Source of the DNA: Cellulosilyticum sp. I15G10I2
GTDB taxonomy: Bacteria; Bacillota; Clostridia; Lachnospirales; Cellulosilyticaceae
Length of the DNA stretch: 64,000 bases
Direction of reading: 5' to 3'
NCBI RefSeq assembly: GCF_900095725.1
Contig: NZ_FMMP01000019.1
Coordinates: 1 to 64,000 of the forward strand
Shown: one piece after another, positions 17,763 through 26,224 of the stretch
Layout: every line of letters begins with the position of its first letter
How positions within the stretch are numbered: position 1 is the first letter of the stretch
The notes under the pieces: generated by a model
Database searches by the model: none
Told to the model about the DNA's origin: nothing
Seen by the model: the letters and a program-made list of their open reading frames with translations, nothing else
Translations under genes and position numbers: made by a program

Positions 17763-18021
17763 AGAAGTAATTAAACTAGAATTCAAAAATGGACTGGAGG
17801 CAAGACCAGCAGCGTTATTTGTTCAGATCGCCAGCAAATATGAAAGTCATATTACAGTTGTTGTGAATGAAAAGCAAGTTAATGCTAAAAGTATTATGGG
17901 TATGATGTCTTTGGGTGCTATTAAGGGACAAAGCATCGAAATTGTAGCTGACGGAGAAGATGAAGAGGAAGCAGCTGCTGCTTTAATAAGATTTCTAACG
18001 ACTCAAGAAGTAACTGAGTAA
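17755..18021 (+). CDS. crh: Crh-like HPr-family protein
   Basis: An 88-residue HPr-fold protein. HPr normally has GLHARPA with the PTS-phosphorylated His15; here the motif is GLEARPA, so the His is replaced by Glu. In Bacillus Crh the same position is Gln. The Ser46 region (KSIMGMMSLG), the HPr kinase target, is kept. So it should act in carbon catabolite regulation rather than sugar phosphotransfer. AGGAGGAG precedes ATG 17755, which overlaps the whiA end by 8 bases. whiA-crh adjacency is conserved in Firmicutes. Confidence 0.9.
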   Translation: MIKEVIKLEFKNGLEARPAALFVQIASKYESHITVVVNEKQVNAKSIMGMMSLGAIKGQSIEIVADGEDEEEAAAALIRFLTTQEVTE

Positions 18022-18101
18022 TTATTAAAAATAAAAATCTATCTGCCGATAGTCTATCATTTTATTGATAGCACCATTGCCACTTACAAGCATACCATAC
18101 G

Positions 18102-18141
18102 CTAAGCCCCCTGTCTTACTGAGTAAAGGCAGGGGGCTTAG
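18102..18141. terminator. Bidirectional terminator between crh and the histidine kinase gene
   Basis: CTAAGCCCCCTG and CAGGGGGCTTAG pair over a 16-base loop. It lies between convergent genes. The T run is weak on both sides. Confidence 0.75.
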
Positions 18142-18153
18142 TATATTCAGAGA

Positions 18154-19425
18154 TTATGTAGTTGCTTGGAATATAAAACAGCCATCCTTGATCGAAAACT
18201 GGTATACGCCACCGTGTTTTTCCACGATATGCGCCATGCTTTTTGTGCCAAAGCCATGCCCCTGTTTTTTTGACACAGGAAGACCCTCGTGGAATATGGG
18301 TTCTGTGTGATAGCTGTTGCGAATGTCAATGCACAGCTTATTATTCTTGGCATACACACGCAGTTTGATATAGCGTTCTTTGCTGTCTGCTATATTTTCA
18401 GAGGCTTGTATGGCGTTTTCCAAAGCGTTTGACAATAGGGAGCAAAGCTCGGTGTCACTAAAGGGAAGCGCGTCAGGCAACCTTGCTTCTACTGTCAATA
18501 GGATTCCCGATTGGTGTGCTTTGACGGCAAAAGAGGACAAAATCAGATTAACGGTTTCGTTTTCACAAAATCGCATGGGCGTGATGGTATCCATATCGGA
18601 TTGGGCAGTCCGTAGATACTTTTTGATCTCCTCTATTTGTTCCTTGGAGGCCAGCCCCTGTAAAAGAGCGAAATGGTGGCGCATATCGTGCCGATAGGCC
18701 ATAGCATTCTGCTGCATCTGTCGCAGAGAAGCAAATTCTGTTTGTGCCTGCCTAAACTGCATATCCAGCATGTCTCGCTCTCTTTGGATGCTTGCCTGTT
18801 TTTGCGTCTCAGAGTAGTAAAGGAGGACAAATACAAAATAGAAAACAGATACTGTTGAGGGCATGAACTGAACCGCCCATTCAGTACCTCTGTAAAGCAC
18901 ATCGGTATAGATAGTGGTAGCGTAGTCGAACATATAGTAAAAAAGTGGTACGCCGCCTAAAAGCAAGCAAGATTTATTGGACATCTCCATAAGCTGCCGG
19001 ACGGACCTAGTCACATATCTTTTCAGAAAATAATAGGACAGAAACACAGCCCCAATATAAAAAACGTGGTTTGCAAGTCTGCTACCAAAGGCAGCTCCTG
19101 CAAGGAAACCCACCCAGCGTGGTGCTTGACAGCACAGGTAACCCGAAAGCACGCTGACGGTGGAAATGAGCCACGGACGCTTATGATATAGAGAAAATAT
19201 TACTATCAGCGGCAGGTGGATGATCAGGGGATAAAGCTTGGAGGTTAAGTCCAAGCCCAAAAACCACCAGCAGGCGGTCTGAATGAAAAGAAAAATTACA
19301 CAGATTAGGCCAATGATAAGCCTGTTTTTGCGGGTGAGTTCTATGCCTGCAAAGAGAACCGACACCGCTACGCCAAAAAGCAGAGAAAATCCAAATCGTA
19401 TAAGTCCTATCACTGTTACCACCAT
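18154..19425 (-). CDS. AgrC-like sensor histidine kinase (GHKL family)
   Basis: A 423-residue membrane kinase. The N-terminal half has about six hydrophobic segments (residues 5-200). The cytoplasmic part has the H-box YRHDMRHHFALL, N-box LLSNALENAIQAS and G-box GHGFGTKSM. This is the AgrC/ComD-like family, which often senses peptides. GAGG lies 9 bases before ATG 19425. Its partner regulator is 24 bases upstream. No agrD-like peptide gene or agrB is nearby, so the signal is unknown. Base composition is clearly richer in GC than the flanking genes. Confidence 0.9.
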   Translation of the reverse strand: MVVTVIGLIRFGFSLLFGVAVSVLFAGIELTRKNRLIIGLICVIFLFIQTACWWFLGLDLTSKLYPLIIHLPLIVIFSLYHKRPWLISTVSVLSGYLCCQAPRWVGFLAGAAFGSRLANHVFYIGAVFLSYYFLKRYVTRSVRQLMEMSNKSCLLLGGVPLFYYMFDYATTIYTDVLYRGTEWAVQFMPSTVSVFYFVFVLLYYSETQKQASIQRERDMLDMQFRQAQTEFASLRQMQQNAMAYRHDMRHHFALLQGLASKEQIEEIKKYLRTAQSDMDTITPMRFCENETVNLILSSFAVKAHQSGILLTVEARLPDALPFSDTELCSLLSNALENAIQASENIADSKERYIKLRVYAKNNKLCIDIRNSYHTEPIFHEGLPVSKKQGHGFGTKSMAHIVEKHGGVYQFSIKDGCFIFQATT

Positions 19426-19449
19426 TTTAAAGCACCTCTCTCCACGTAG

Positions 19450-20175
19450 TTATTCCCCTTCCATTTGATAATTCAGATACTGCGCTTTCATCTCCTTTGC
19501 CCTGCCCTGTGCAACGGGGACAAAGGAAAGGGTTTGTAAGGTTATCTGATGATTTTGGATGGTATCCACATACTGCATATTCACAAGATAGGAGCGGTGG
19601 GGTCTGATAAAACATCCATGTTTCACAAGATTATCACAGACAGAGGAAAAGGCTTCTGTACATTCGATTATCTTGCCCGAGTGCATATGATACAACACAT
19701 TTCTGCCGATGACCTCGGCAAAAACCAAATTGGAGATCAGTATTTTTTGAATGCCCTCACTACTCTTTACGATAATAGCATTCTCATCCTTTTTTGCTTT
19801 GATTTGCTCTAGTAGCTCGTCAAAGGTAAAGAATAGTTTTTCTTTTGAGATTGGCTTTAGTATGTAATTGATGGCTTTCACTGAATAGCTCTCTAAGGCA
19901 TACTCAGGGGAGGAGGTAAAGAATAAAATCGGCGCGGTTTTGTCAAAACCCCGAATTTCCTTTGCCACATCAATGCCTGTAAAGCCCGGCATAATAATAT
20001 CCAGACAGTATATATCAAACCGTTTTCCTTTTTCTAAGACCGAAACCAGTTCAAATCCGTTTGTAAAGACAGCGTATTGGCAGTTAAAATTTTTTGATGT
20101 CCTGTATAGGTCTATGAGCTGTACCATATTGGATAGCTCTTCAATATTGTCATCACAGACTGCAATCTGTAGCAT
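19450..20175 (-). CDS. LytTR-type response regulator (AgrA-like)
   Basis: A 241-residue regulator. The receiver domain (residues 1-120) has acidic pocket CDDN, phospho-acceptor Asp in CLDIIMPG and the KPI lysine motif. The C-terminal LytTR DNA-binding domain (about 140-235) contains FIRPHRSYLVN. I chose ATG 20175, 7 bases after GGGAGG; an ATG at 20181 is too close. Two direct repeats at 20253-20283, spaced as LytTR sites, lie between this gene and lemA and are the likely targets. Confidence 0.92.
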   Translation of the reverse strand: MLQIAVCDDNIEELSNMVQLIDLYRTSKNFNCQYAVFTNGFELVSVLEKGKRFDIYCLDIIMPGFTGIDVAKEIRGFDKTAPILFFTSSPEYALESYSVKAINYILKPISKEKLFFTFDELLEQIKAKKDENAIIVKSSEGIQKILISNLVFAEVIGRNVLYHMHSGKIIECTEAFSSVCDNLVKHGCFIRPHRSYLVNMQYVDTIQNHQITLQTLSFVPVAQGRAKEMKAQYLNYQMEGE

Positions 20176-20252
20176 AAGCATTCCTCCCTTTCATTGTTAG
20201 TCTATTTCTCAATGATAATTTTACCATAAAAATAGAATGTAAAAAACCATGA

Positions 20253-20283
20253 TTCATGTTGTAAAAATAATGTTTCATGCTGT
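20253..20283 (+). promoter_or_regulatory. LytTR-type direct-repeat binding site upstream of lemA
   Basis: TTCATGTTGT (20253-20262) and TTCATGCTGT (20274-20283) are direct repeats starting 21 bp apart, two helical turns. LytTR regulators bind roughly 9-10 bp repeats with this spacing just upstream of a weak -35 box. A TACATT string at 20311-20316 could be the -10 box of lemA. Confidence 0.55.
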
Positions 20284-20357
20284 GGATGGGGTTTTAAGGA
20301 GAATTTTTGATACATTAAAGATAAGGAAATGTTCCCTTATACACTAACCAATAGAAA

Positions 20358-20927
20358 ATGGAGGTAAACACTATGTTACCAACCCTAATAGCAATTGGCA
20401 TAATCGTCGTGTCAATCTTACTATGGGTAATCTCTACCCAACGCAGACTTGTAGTATTGGATGAGAATATAAGCAACGCCATGAGTCAGATCGGTGTGCA
20501 GCTCTCTAGCCGTTTCGACGCCCTGACAGCACTTTTGGATTTGACAAAGGGCTATGCCAAACATGAAAGCGAAACGCTGATTGAAACCATCAAATCAAGA
20601 AGAAGCGTCATTACGGCAAAGTCAACACCCAATGATGTGCTGCACCAAGAGGGAATTATTTCCGAAGCCTTGGGCAGGATTGCCATGGTAACGGAGCAAT
20701 ACCCGGAACTGGCAGCAAACCAAACCTATATCAAAACCATGAATGCTGTGGAAATCTTTGAAAACATGGTGCGCACCAGCCACCTGATTTACAATGACAG
20801 CGTGATTAAGCTCAACCGTGAAATTCGCATGTTCCCGGTTGCCATGATCGCTGGAATGTTGGGCTTTGGACAAAGAGAGTATCTTATTGAGCAGGCAGGC
20901 AAGGCAGATATGCCAAGTATGAAATGA
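20358..20927 (+). CDS. LemA family protein
   Basis: A 189-residue protein with one N-terminal membrane helix (residues 4-24) and a coiled helical LemA domain: RRLVVLDENISNAMSQIGVQL, then RFDALTALLDLTKGYAKHE and the ending REYLIEQAGKADMPSMK. LemA proteins are membrane-anchored, of uncertain function, often beside stress or signal-transduction genes. AATGGAGG precedes ATG 20358. Codons for Arg (CGC, CGT) and Leu (CTG) differ from the AGA/TTA-rich neighbours. Followed by a broken gene. Confidence 0.93.
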   Translation: MEVNTMLPTLIAIGIIVVSILLWVISTQRRLVVLDENISNAMSQIGVQLSSRFDALTALLDLTKGYAKHESETLIETIKSRRSVITAKSTPNDVLHQEGIISEALGRIAMVTEQYPELAANQTYIKTMNAVEIFENMVRTSHLIYNDSVIKLNREIRMFPVAMIAGMLGFGQREYLIEQAGKADMPSMK

Positions 20928-21418
20928 GGCGCACTATGCGCAAATCTATGAGCAACCTAATTCTAAAAACCAGCTACTGAAAGATCAATTTGTGATTTCT
21001 GAACAGATTGATTTCGGCCTTTGGGATACCAAAATCATCTTTGAACACCAGAACAAGCTGTTTTGCATGAGCAAAAGCTTGGATAAAACTGTGTTTGAGA
21101 CTGGACAGTTAAAATCCTTCATCATTAAAGAGGATAGTGCCCCCTGTTTGAGGGATCCACTGAGGGCATACGCTACTATGCCAGCACTATACCGGTGCGT
21201 GCTATGGCTATGGCTCTGCAAATTTTCCAGTTTATGATGAACAGGCAGATGACACGTGTTCTTGATAAGCTAGACGACGGTAAGGCAAATGGATCGGCGA
21301 CAGTGCTGCGTCACTTGGTGGAACTGGTGCGCTCCAGCCATACCATGCTGAGAAAGACGATAAATGACATCAGACTGTGGATGTACTACGAGAAAACAAG
21401 GGTGGAAACCAATGTCGG
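20928..21418 (+). pseudogene. Broken lemA-neighbour gene (helical, SHOCT-like C-terminus), frameshifted
   Basis: Directly after lemA, one frame reads EAHYAQIYEQPNSKNQLL then DQFVISEQIDFGLWDTKI and runs to a stretch of five Cs at 21140-21144. Past that point the coherent protein continues in another frame (LFEGSTEGIRYYASTIPV, then ALQIFQFMMNRQM). A sixth C would join the two. No start codon with a ribosome binding site precedes the first part, so the 5' end also looks lost. It may be a true pseudogene, or the single-base change could be a sequencing error. Confidence 0.65.
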
Positions 21419-21438
21419 TTTCCACCCTTGTTTTCTCG
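21389..21438. terminator. Strong bidirectional hairpin terminator
   Basis: A perfect 22-bp inverted repeat with a 6-base loop, arms CGAGAAAACAAGGGTGG... and its complement. It lies between the broken gene and the convergent sodA gene. Its 5' arm overlaps the end of the broken frame. Confidence 0.8.
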
Positions 21439-21470
21439 TATTCAGTTTGATTTTTCTTAAATTATCTTTA

Positions 21471-22193
21471 TTAGCGGTTGTATAGTTCGCCTGCATGATC
21501 CCAGTCTACTACATTAAACCAATCATCAATATAGTCGCCGCGGCGATTTTTATGTTTAAGATAATACGCATGTTCCCATAAGTCAATAGCGATAATAGGC
21601 CTAAGTCCAAAAGGAACGGGGGTATTTTGATTAGCAGTTGAAACAATCTGCAAGTTGCCTGAAGGATCTTTTAACAGCCAAGTCCATCCAGAACCAAAGG
21701 TATCAAGAGCTGTCTCTTTAAATACTTCTCTAAAGTTTTCAAAACTGCCAAATGTCCTGTCAATTGCAACCTTTAAGTTACCATTAGGCTCACCACCACC
21801 ATCTGGAGACATAACCTTCCAAAAAAATGAGTGATTATAGTGACCGCCACCATTATTAATAACATCTTCCATAATATCAGAGGGCAGTGCATTAGCACGA
21901 CGTAATAACTCTTCAAGTGAGAAATTATAGAGTTCTGGATACTGTGAAAGTGCTTCATTAAGATTATTTACATAAGCACGGTGATGGCCATCATGATGTA
22001 CACGCATGGTTTCTTCATCAATATGAGGTTCTAGCGCATCATAGGCATAAGGAAGAGCCGGGAGTTCAAAAGGTCCTGTCTGTGCAGCAAAATCATTGTT
22101 AGTGTTGGTATGAGCAATACGGGAATAAGCATATCTATTTCTATTAAGACTTGTAGCAGCTGTCATTAATAATAAAGGGAGTAGGTCTTTCAT
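21471..22193 (-). CDS. sodA: Superoxide dismutase, Fe/Mn type
   Basis: A 240-residue enzyme converting superoxide to peroxide and oxygen. The catalytic domain begins near residue 42 (FELPALPYAYDALEPHID). Metal ligands are visible: His in LEPHID, His in HYNHSFFW, and Asp and His in IDLWEHAYY. The N-terminal 41 residues are extra compared with standard SODs and include the hydrophobic start DLLPLLLMTAAT. AAAGGA lies 10 bases before ATG 22193. It is a single gene. Confidence 0.95.
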   Translation of the reverse strand: MKDLLPLLLMTAATSLNRNRYAYSRIAHTNTNNDFAAQTGPFELPALPYAYDALEPHIDEETMRVHHDGHHRAYVNNLNEALSQYPELYNFSLEELLRRANALPSDIMEDVINNGGGHYNHSFFWKVMSPDGGGEPNGNLKVAIDRTFGSFENFREVFKETALDTFGSGWTWLLKDPSGNLQIVSTANQNTPVPFGLRPIIAIDLWEHAYYLKHKNRRGDYIDDWFNVVDWDHAGELYNR

Positions 22194-22385
22194 AGGGCAT
22201 AAGTCCTTTCAAATAAAAAATTTGTAATCCTCTGTAATATTATATTAATTTAGGATGAATTTGGAACCTATATGTTTAGAAGAGATTTGTTTTAAGCGAA
22301 GTATACTCATAGGACAATACAATAGGACATATATTAGTAACAGTATATCAAAGCTAATAGATTAAAATATGAAGGAGAAGTCTGT

Positions 22386-23360
22386 ATGGGTAATCATAGT
22401 ATCTTGATTTATGGAGCAGGTAATTGTGAAATTGCTGGTGCATTAGAATATGAACTTAATCAGATTACGCAGATTAATAAGCCAAATATAAAAATATTTG
22501 CAAGAGGCTACTTCTTTAATAATAGCTGTATTGCGATGTATCGCAGATTTAAGCAGATTAAGGAATATGTAAAAGAAATCAGCCGAGGTGGCGTACATGA
22601 GTATTTTTACAATGGAGATGAAACAATCAAAACTTGTGAGTTAAAAGTTAACTCTACTTCAGAGATAACTTTTGAAAAATTCTTAAAGGATGGTATCGAG
22701 AAATTACAAGCGGATGAAGTGATTTTAATCCTTATTGGACAGGGCAACTATGGCGGTATGTTTATGGATTTTTCTAAAAGTCCACCAATATATATCCCCT
22801 ACGAAAAAGTATTCTCAATTATAGAACACTGTGTAAAAGGAAAAGTTAAAAGGCTTAGTATTATACTAGATGTATCCCAGTGGCATAATATTTATATGCC
22901 GCTCTATATAGCACAATATAGCTTTATAGATACTGTGTTTGTTTATGAAAGGGATGCGTATTTAAGTATATTTCCAGTCTATAAATGGATTGATAAAGCT
23001 CTAGAGGGACAAGAGCATTGGATAGCCTCCACCACAGCATTATTTAATGGATATCATATAGATTCACATCCTATTTGGTGGGAACTATGCAGTCATAAAT
23101 GGGAGGAGTATGTCAGATTTCCATCGGGTAAAAGTTTTGAAGCATTTTATAGTATTTATAAAAAAGTTGTAATACATAAAGGAAATTCAATGAGAATTTA
23201 TAGTAAAGAGTTAAGGGATCAAGGTATAGCGTATCATAATCAATTGTCATTAAAAGATACTAAAGCGTATTTTAGCAGAGAATATTTGTGTGATATCGAA
23301 CAAAATGACGTAGAAAAATGGCTTAACGCGTTAAAAATATGCGCGGATTATTATAAATGA
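22386..23360 (+). CDS. Clostripain-like (peptidase C11 family) protein without catalytic residues
   Basis: A 324-residue protein resembling peptidase C11 in layout: SILIYGAGNCEIAGALEYEL at the start (family: a YxxGDNNLE-like strand), then VILILIGQGNYGG where the family has a DHG with catalytic His, then LSIILDVSQWHN where it has DAC with catalytic Cys. So the His and Cys appear replaced by Gln and Ser. If the alignment is right it is a pseudo-protease. GAAGGAG precedes ATG 22386. It lies between sodA (opposite strand) and spoIID, with no obvious partner. Confidence 0.5.
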   Translation: MGNHSILIYGAGNCEIAGALEYELNQITQINKPNIKIFARGYFFNNSCIAMYRRFKQIKEYVKEISRGGVHEYFYNGDETIKTCELKVNSTSEITFEKFLKDGIEKLQADEVILILIGQGNYGGMFMDFSKSPPIYIPYEKVFSIIEHCVKGKVKRLSIILDVSQWHNIYMPLYIAQYSFIDTVFVYERDAYLSIFPVYKWIDKALEGQEHWIASTTALFNGYHIDSHPIWWELCSHKWEEYVRFPSGKSFEAFYSIYKKVVIHKGNSMRIYSKELRDQGIAYHNQLSLKDTKAYFSREYLCDIEQNDVEKWLNALKICADYYK

Positions 23361-23457
23361 TAGATTTTTAGGGCATATGCCTATATAATATAAAGTAAAG
23401 TTGAATTGCATCAAGAGAGACTTAATCAGACATTAATGACTTAAAGGAGGAAATGGT

Positions 23458-25047
23458 TTGGATAAAGGACTTAAACTAAAAAGCTATTATAAGATTATTA
23501 TGGTGCTAGGCGTATATTGTTTTTGCAGCAGTATTCTTTTTGCAGCAGTACCCACTACGGTTAAGATTGGGTTAGAATCTATTTATAAAGATGCCTCAAG
23601 TATTTACATATCAAGCCAAAATAATCTGCAGATAGGATATTTAAATGACCATTATTTCCAAGTAGAAGGAACGCTGAATACCAATAGTGTTTCGGTTGTA
23701 AAAACCGTCGAGGACTACTATTTTACAGGGATTACTTATTATACGTATATGGAAGCAGACAATGCTGCAAAAGCTTATGGTAACGGCGCAGTAGCAGCCT
23801 ATTTAGCACCAGGTACTTATTGTGTATACATAAAAGATTATAATGACAAACTATTAGCAGCGCCTGCATCTTATACAAGAATAGCCTTATACAATGCTCA
23901 AAATGAACTTGTTTTTATTAGTGAGAATAATACTGAACCCCTTCTTTTGCAGGGCTCAGAAAACGGCTACAGCTTTCCTATTACACAAGTAGGCAACAGC
24001 AGAAAGTATAGAGGTGCAATAGGGGTTGTTAATGGACAAATAGGTGGACTGACAGCTTTAAATACTGTTGATTTAGAGGAATATTTATATGGGGTTATTC
24101 CTGGTGAAATGCCCGCTTCATGGCCCCAAGAAGCCCTAAAGACACAAGCGGTAGCGGCAAGATCTATAGCTGTTTTTCAATACAATCGTTTTATAAATCG
24201 AGGTTATAACCTTGTAGATACGACACTGTGTCAAGTTTATAGAGGATTTAGCGCAGAGTGTGCCAGCACAAACGCAGCAGTAGATGCAACAAGAGGAGAA
24301 GTCATTAAGTACAACAATAAGGTTGCAGAGGCGCTATATTCTTCAACGAGTGGGGGAGTAACCGAGGATGCAAAATATGTATGGGGAAATGAAGTGCCTT
24401 ATCTTAAAGCTGTATCAGATAGTTTTGAGACAGAACCTGCTCAAAAACCATGGATACGTACCATTACACTCAGTGAAATAAATAGTGTTTTGATGAGCCA
24501 AGGCATCAACATAGGTAATCTGCAAGGACTAGAGATTACATCAAGAACACCTGCAGGTAGGGTGCAAGTTTTAACATTTATAGGAGCAAGTGGTACCCAT
24601 ACAATAAAGAATGAGAACGTTAGAACTTTTTTTAGCAGTACAAAAGAAGGCTCTCTAAAAAGCAGATTGTTTAGTTTTTCAGGGTTTATAGGGACGCCAA
24701 CAGCCACTACACCATCTCAAACAGTTAGTGTGATGTCAGTAGATAACATCGTTCAAAAGAATATTACAGCGATTACGGCGATTAGTTCGTCGGGAATAGA
24801 AGTGCTTGCTGGAAACCCAGTGGTTCAGTCAGCCCAAGATAAGAAGACGCTTTCAGTACAGACAAGCCAAGGGATGACAAGTCCTATGCAAAGTGAACTG
24901 ATATTCGGAGATATAACCGTATATGGACAAGGTTTTGGACATGGGGTAGGGATGTCTCAAAGTGGTGCTATGGGAATGGCTAAAGCTGGTTATAATTATA
25001 TAGAGATTCTTAAACATTATTATAGTGGTGTAACAGTAGAAAGATAG
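23458..25047 (+). CDS. SpoIID/LytB domain protein
   Basis: A 529-residue exported protein. An N-terminal hydrophobic segment (about 12-30) acts as signal or anchor. The SpoIID domain lies about residues 195-400 (LEEYLYGVIPGEMPASWP, then ALKTQAVAARS), and the C-terminal GFGHGVGMSQSGAMGMAKAG motif is characteristic. SpoIID is a peptidoglycan lytic enzyme in engulfment; LytB is an amidase enhancer. The length and extra central region suggest a SpoIID/LytB relative rather than classical SpoIID. The start is TTG 23458, 7 bases after AAAGGAGG. queA follows after 9 bases. Confidence 0.92.
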   Translation: MDKGLKLKSYYKIIMVLGVYCFCSSILFAAVPTTVKIGLESIYKDASSIYISSQNNLQIGYLNDHYFQVEGTLNTNSVSVVKTVEDYYFTGITYYTYMEADNAAKAYGNGAVAAYLAPGTYCVYIKDYNDKLLAAPASYTRIALYNAQNELVFISENNTEPLLLQGSENGYSFPITQVGNSRKYRGAIGVVNGQIGGLTALNTVDLEEYLYGVIPGEMPASWPQEALKTQAVAARSIAVFQYNRFINRGYNLVDTTLCQVYRGFSAECASTNAAVDATRGEVIKYNNKVAEALYSSTSGGVTEDAKYVWGNEVPYLKAVSDSFETEPAQKPWIRTITLSEINSVLMSQGINIGNLQGLEITSRTPAGRVQVLTFIGASGTHTIKNENVRTFFSSTKEGSLKSRLFSFSGFIGTPTATTPSQTVSVMSVDNIVQKNITAITAISSSGIEVLAGNPVVQSAQDKKTLSVQTSQGMTSPMQSELIFGDITVYGQGFGHGVGMSQSGAMGMAKAGYNYIEILKHYYSGVTVER

Positions 25048-25056
25048 GAGACTTAC

Positions 25057-26085
25057 ATGAAAACATCAGATTTTAGTTTCGCACTTCCAGAAAGTCTTAT
25101 TGCACAGGTGCCTTTAAGCGATAGAGTCGCCTCAAGGCTTATGTTATTAAATAAGCACTCAGGAAGCATTGAGCATAGACATTTTTATAACATCATAGAC
25201 TATTTAAACCCTGGAGATTGTCTTGTGCTTAATAATACAAGAGTTATTCCTGCAAGACTATTTGGTGAGAAGTATCCATCAGGCGGAAAGGTGGAATTCC
25301 TTCTTCTTACAAGAAAAGAAAACAAAACATGGGAAGTGCTTGTTAAGCCAGGGAAAAAGGCTAAGATAGGTGATAAAATTCTATTTGGAGCAGGACTGCT
25401 TACGGCAACTATTAAAGATATTATTGAGGATGGCAAAAGAATTGTAGAATTTGAATATGAAGGGATATTTGAAGAGGTGCTTGACCAACTAGGAGAGATG
25501 CCGCTTCCACCTTATATTCATGAAAAATTAGAGGATAAAGAACGTTATCAGACAGTCTATGCAAAACACGAAGGTAGTGCTGCTGCCCCAACAGCTGGGC
25601 TTCATTTTACACAAGAGCTGCTAGGTAAAATCGAAGAAAAGGGAGTGAAAATAGCTTATGTTACACTCCATGTAGGCCTTGGGACCTTTAGACCGGTTAA
25701 AGTAGAAAATGTCTTGGAGCATGATATGCACTCAGAATATTATAGTATTGAATCAGGAGATGCTCACATCATTAATACAGTTAAGCAAAATGGTGGCAAA
25801 GTAATAGCTGTGGGTACAACAAGTACGAGAACCTTAGAATCAAATGCAAGAGAAGATGGCATGATTGAGGCAGGCAGTGGATGGACAAATATTTTTATTT
25901 ATCCTGGGTATACCTTTAAATGTATAGATGGGCTGATTACTAATTTTCATCTGCCTGAGTCTACGCTTATTATGTTAGTAAGTGCCTTAGCAGGGAAAGA
26001 AAATGTACTTAGAGCCTATAATGAAGCAGTTAAAGAAGAATATAGATTTTTTAGTTTTGGAGATGCTATGTTTATCCATGCATAG
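25057..26085 (+). CDS. queA: S-adenosylmethionine:tRNA ribosyltransferase-isomerase
   Basis: A 342-residue QueA, which transfers the ribosyl part of SAM to preQ1 in tRNA to make epoxyqueuosine. Seen motifs: [10 protein letters not shown] at the start, [33 protein letters not shown] and the ending [12 protein letters not shown]. It follows the SpoIID/LytB gene by 9 bases, and is separated by about 9 kb from tgt-yajC, with which it is often linked. Confidence 0.97.
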   Translation: MKTSDFSFALPESLIAQVPLSDRVASRLMLLNKHSGSIEHRHFYNIIDYLNPGDCLVLNNTRVIPARLFGEKYPSGGKVEFLLLTRKENKTWEVLVKPGKKAKIGDKILFGAGLLTATIKDIIEDGKRIVEFEYEGIFEEVLDQLGEMPLPPYIHEKLEDKERYQTVYAKHEGSAAAPTAGLHFTQELLGKIEEKGVKIAYVTLHVGLGTFRPVKVENVLEHDMHSEYYSIESGDAHIINTVKQNGGKVIAVGTTSTRTLESNAREDGMIEAGSGWTNIFIYPGYTFKCIDGLITNFHLPESTLIMLVSALAGKENVLRAYNEAVKEEYRFFSFGDAMFIHA

Positions 26086-26097
26086 ACAAAATAGATT

Positions 26098-26135
26098 AGC
26101 TGCCTGATGTTGGATGACACAAGGCAGCTTTTTTG
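26098..26135 (+). terminator. Rho-independent terminator after queA
   Basis: AGCTGCCT pairs with AGGCAGCT over a 16-base loop, followed by TTTTTTG. Confidence 0.85.
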
Positions 26136-26224
26136 TAAAACTACATATTATCTTAAAATGATAGGGGTAATATGAAATTTAGAGTGATTACTAAACTAAA
26201 GGGTTGATTAGGGGAGGATTAAAA

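Noticed and set aside
18065-18310. An 81-residue plus-strand frame after crh
   Set aside because: It runs through a terminator and is antisense to the kinase C-terminus. No ribosome binding site.
21195-21485. A 96-residue frame containing MAMALQIFQFMMNRQM
   Set aside because: This is the second half of the broken gene after lemA, not a separate gene; it is included in the pseudogene call.
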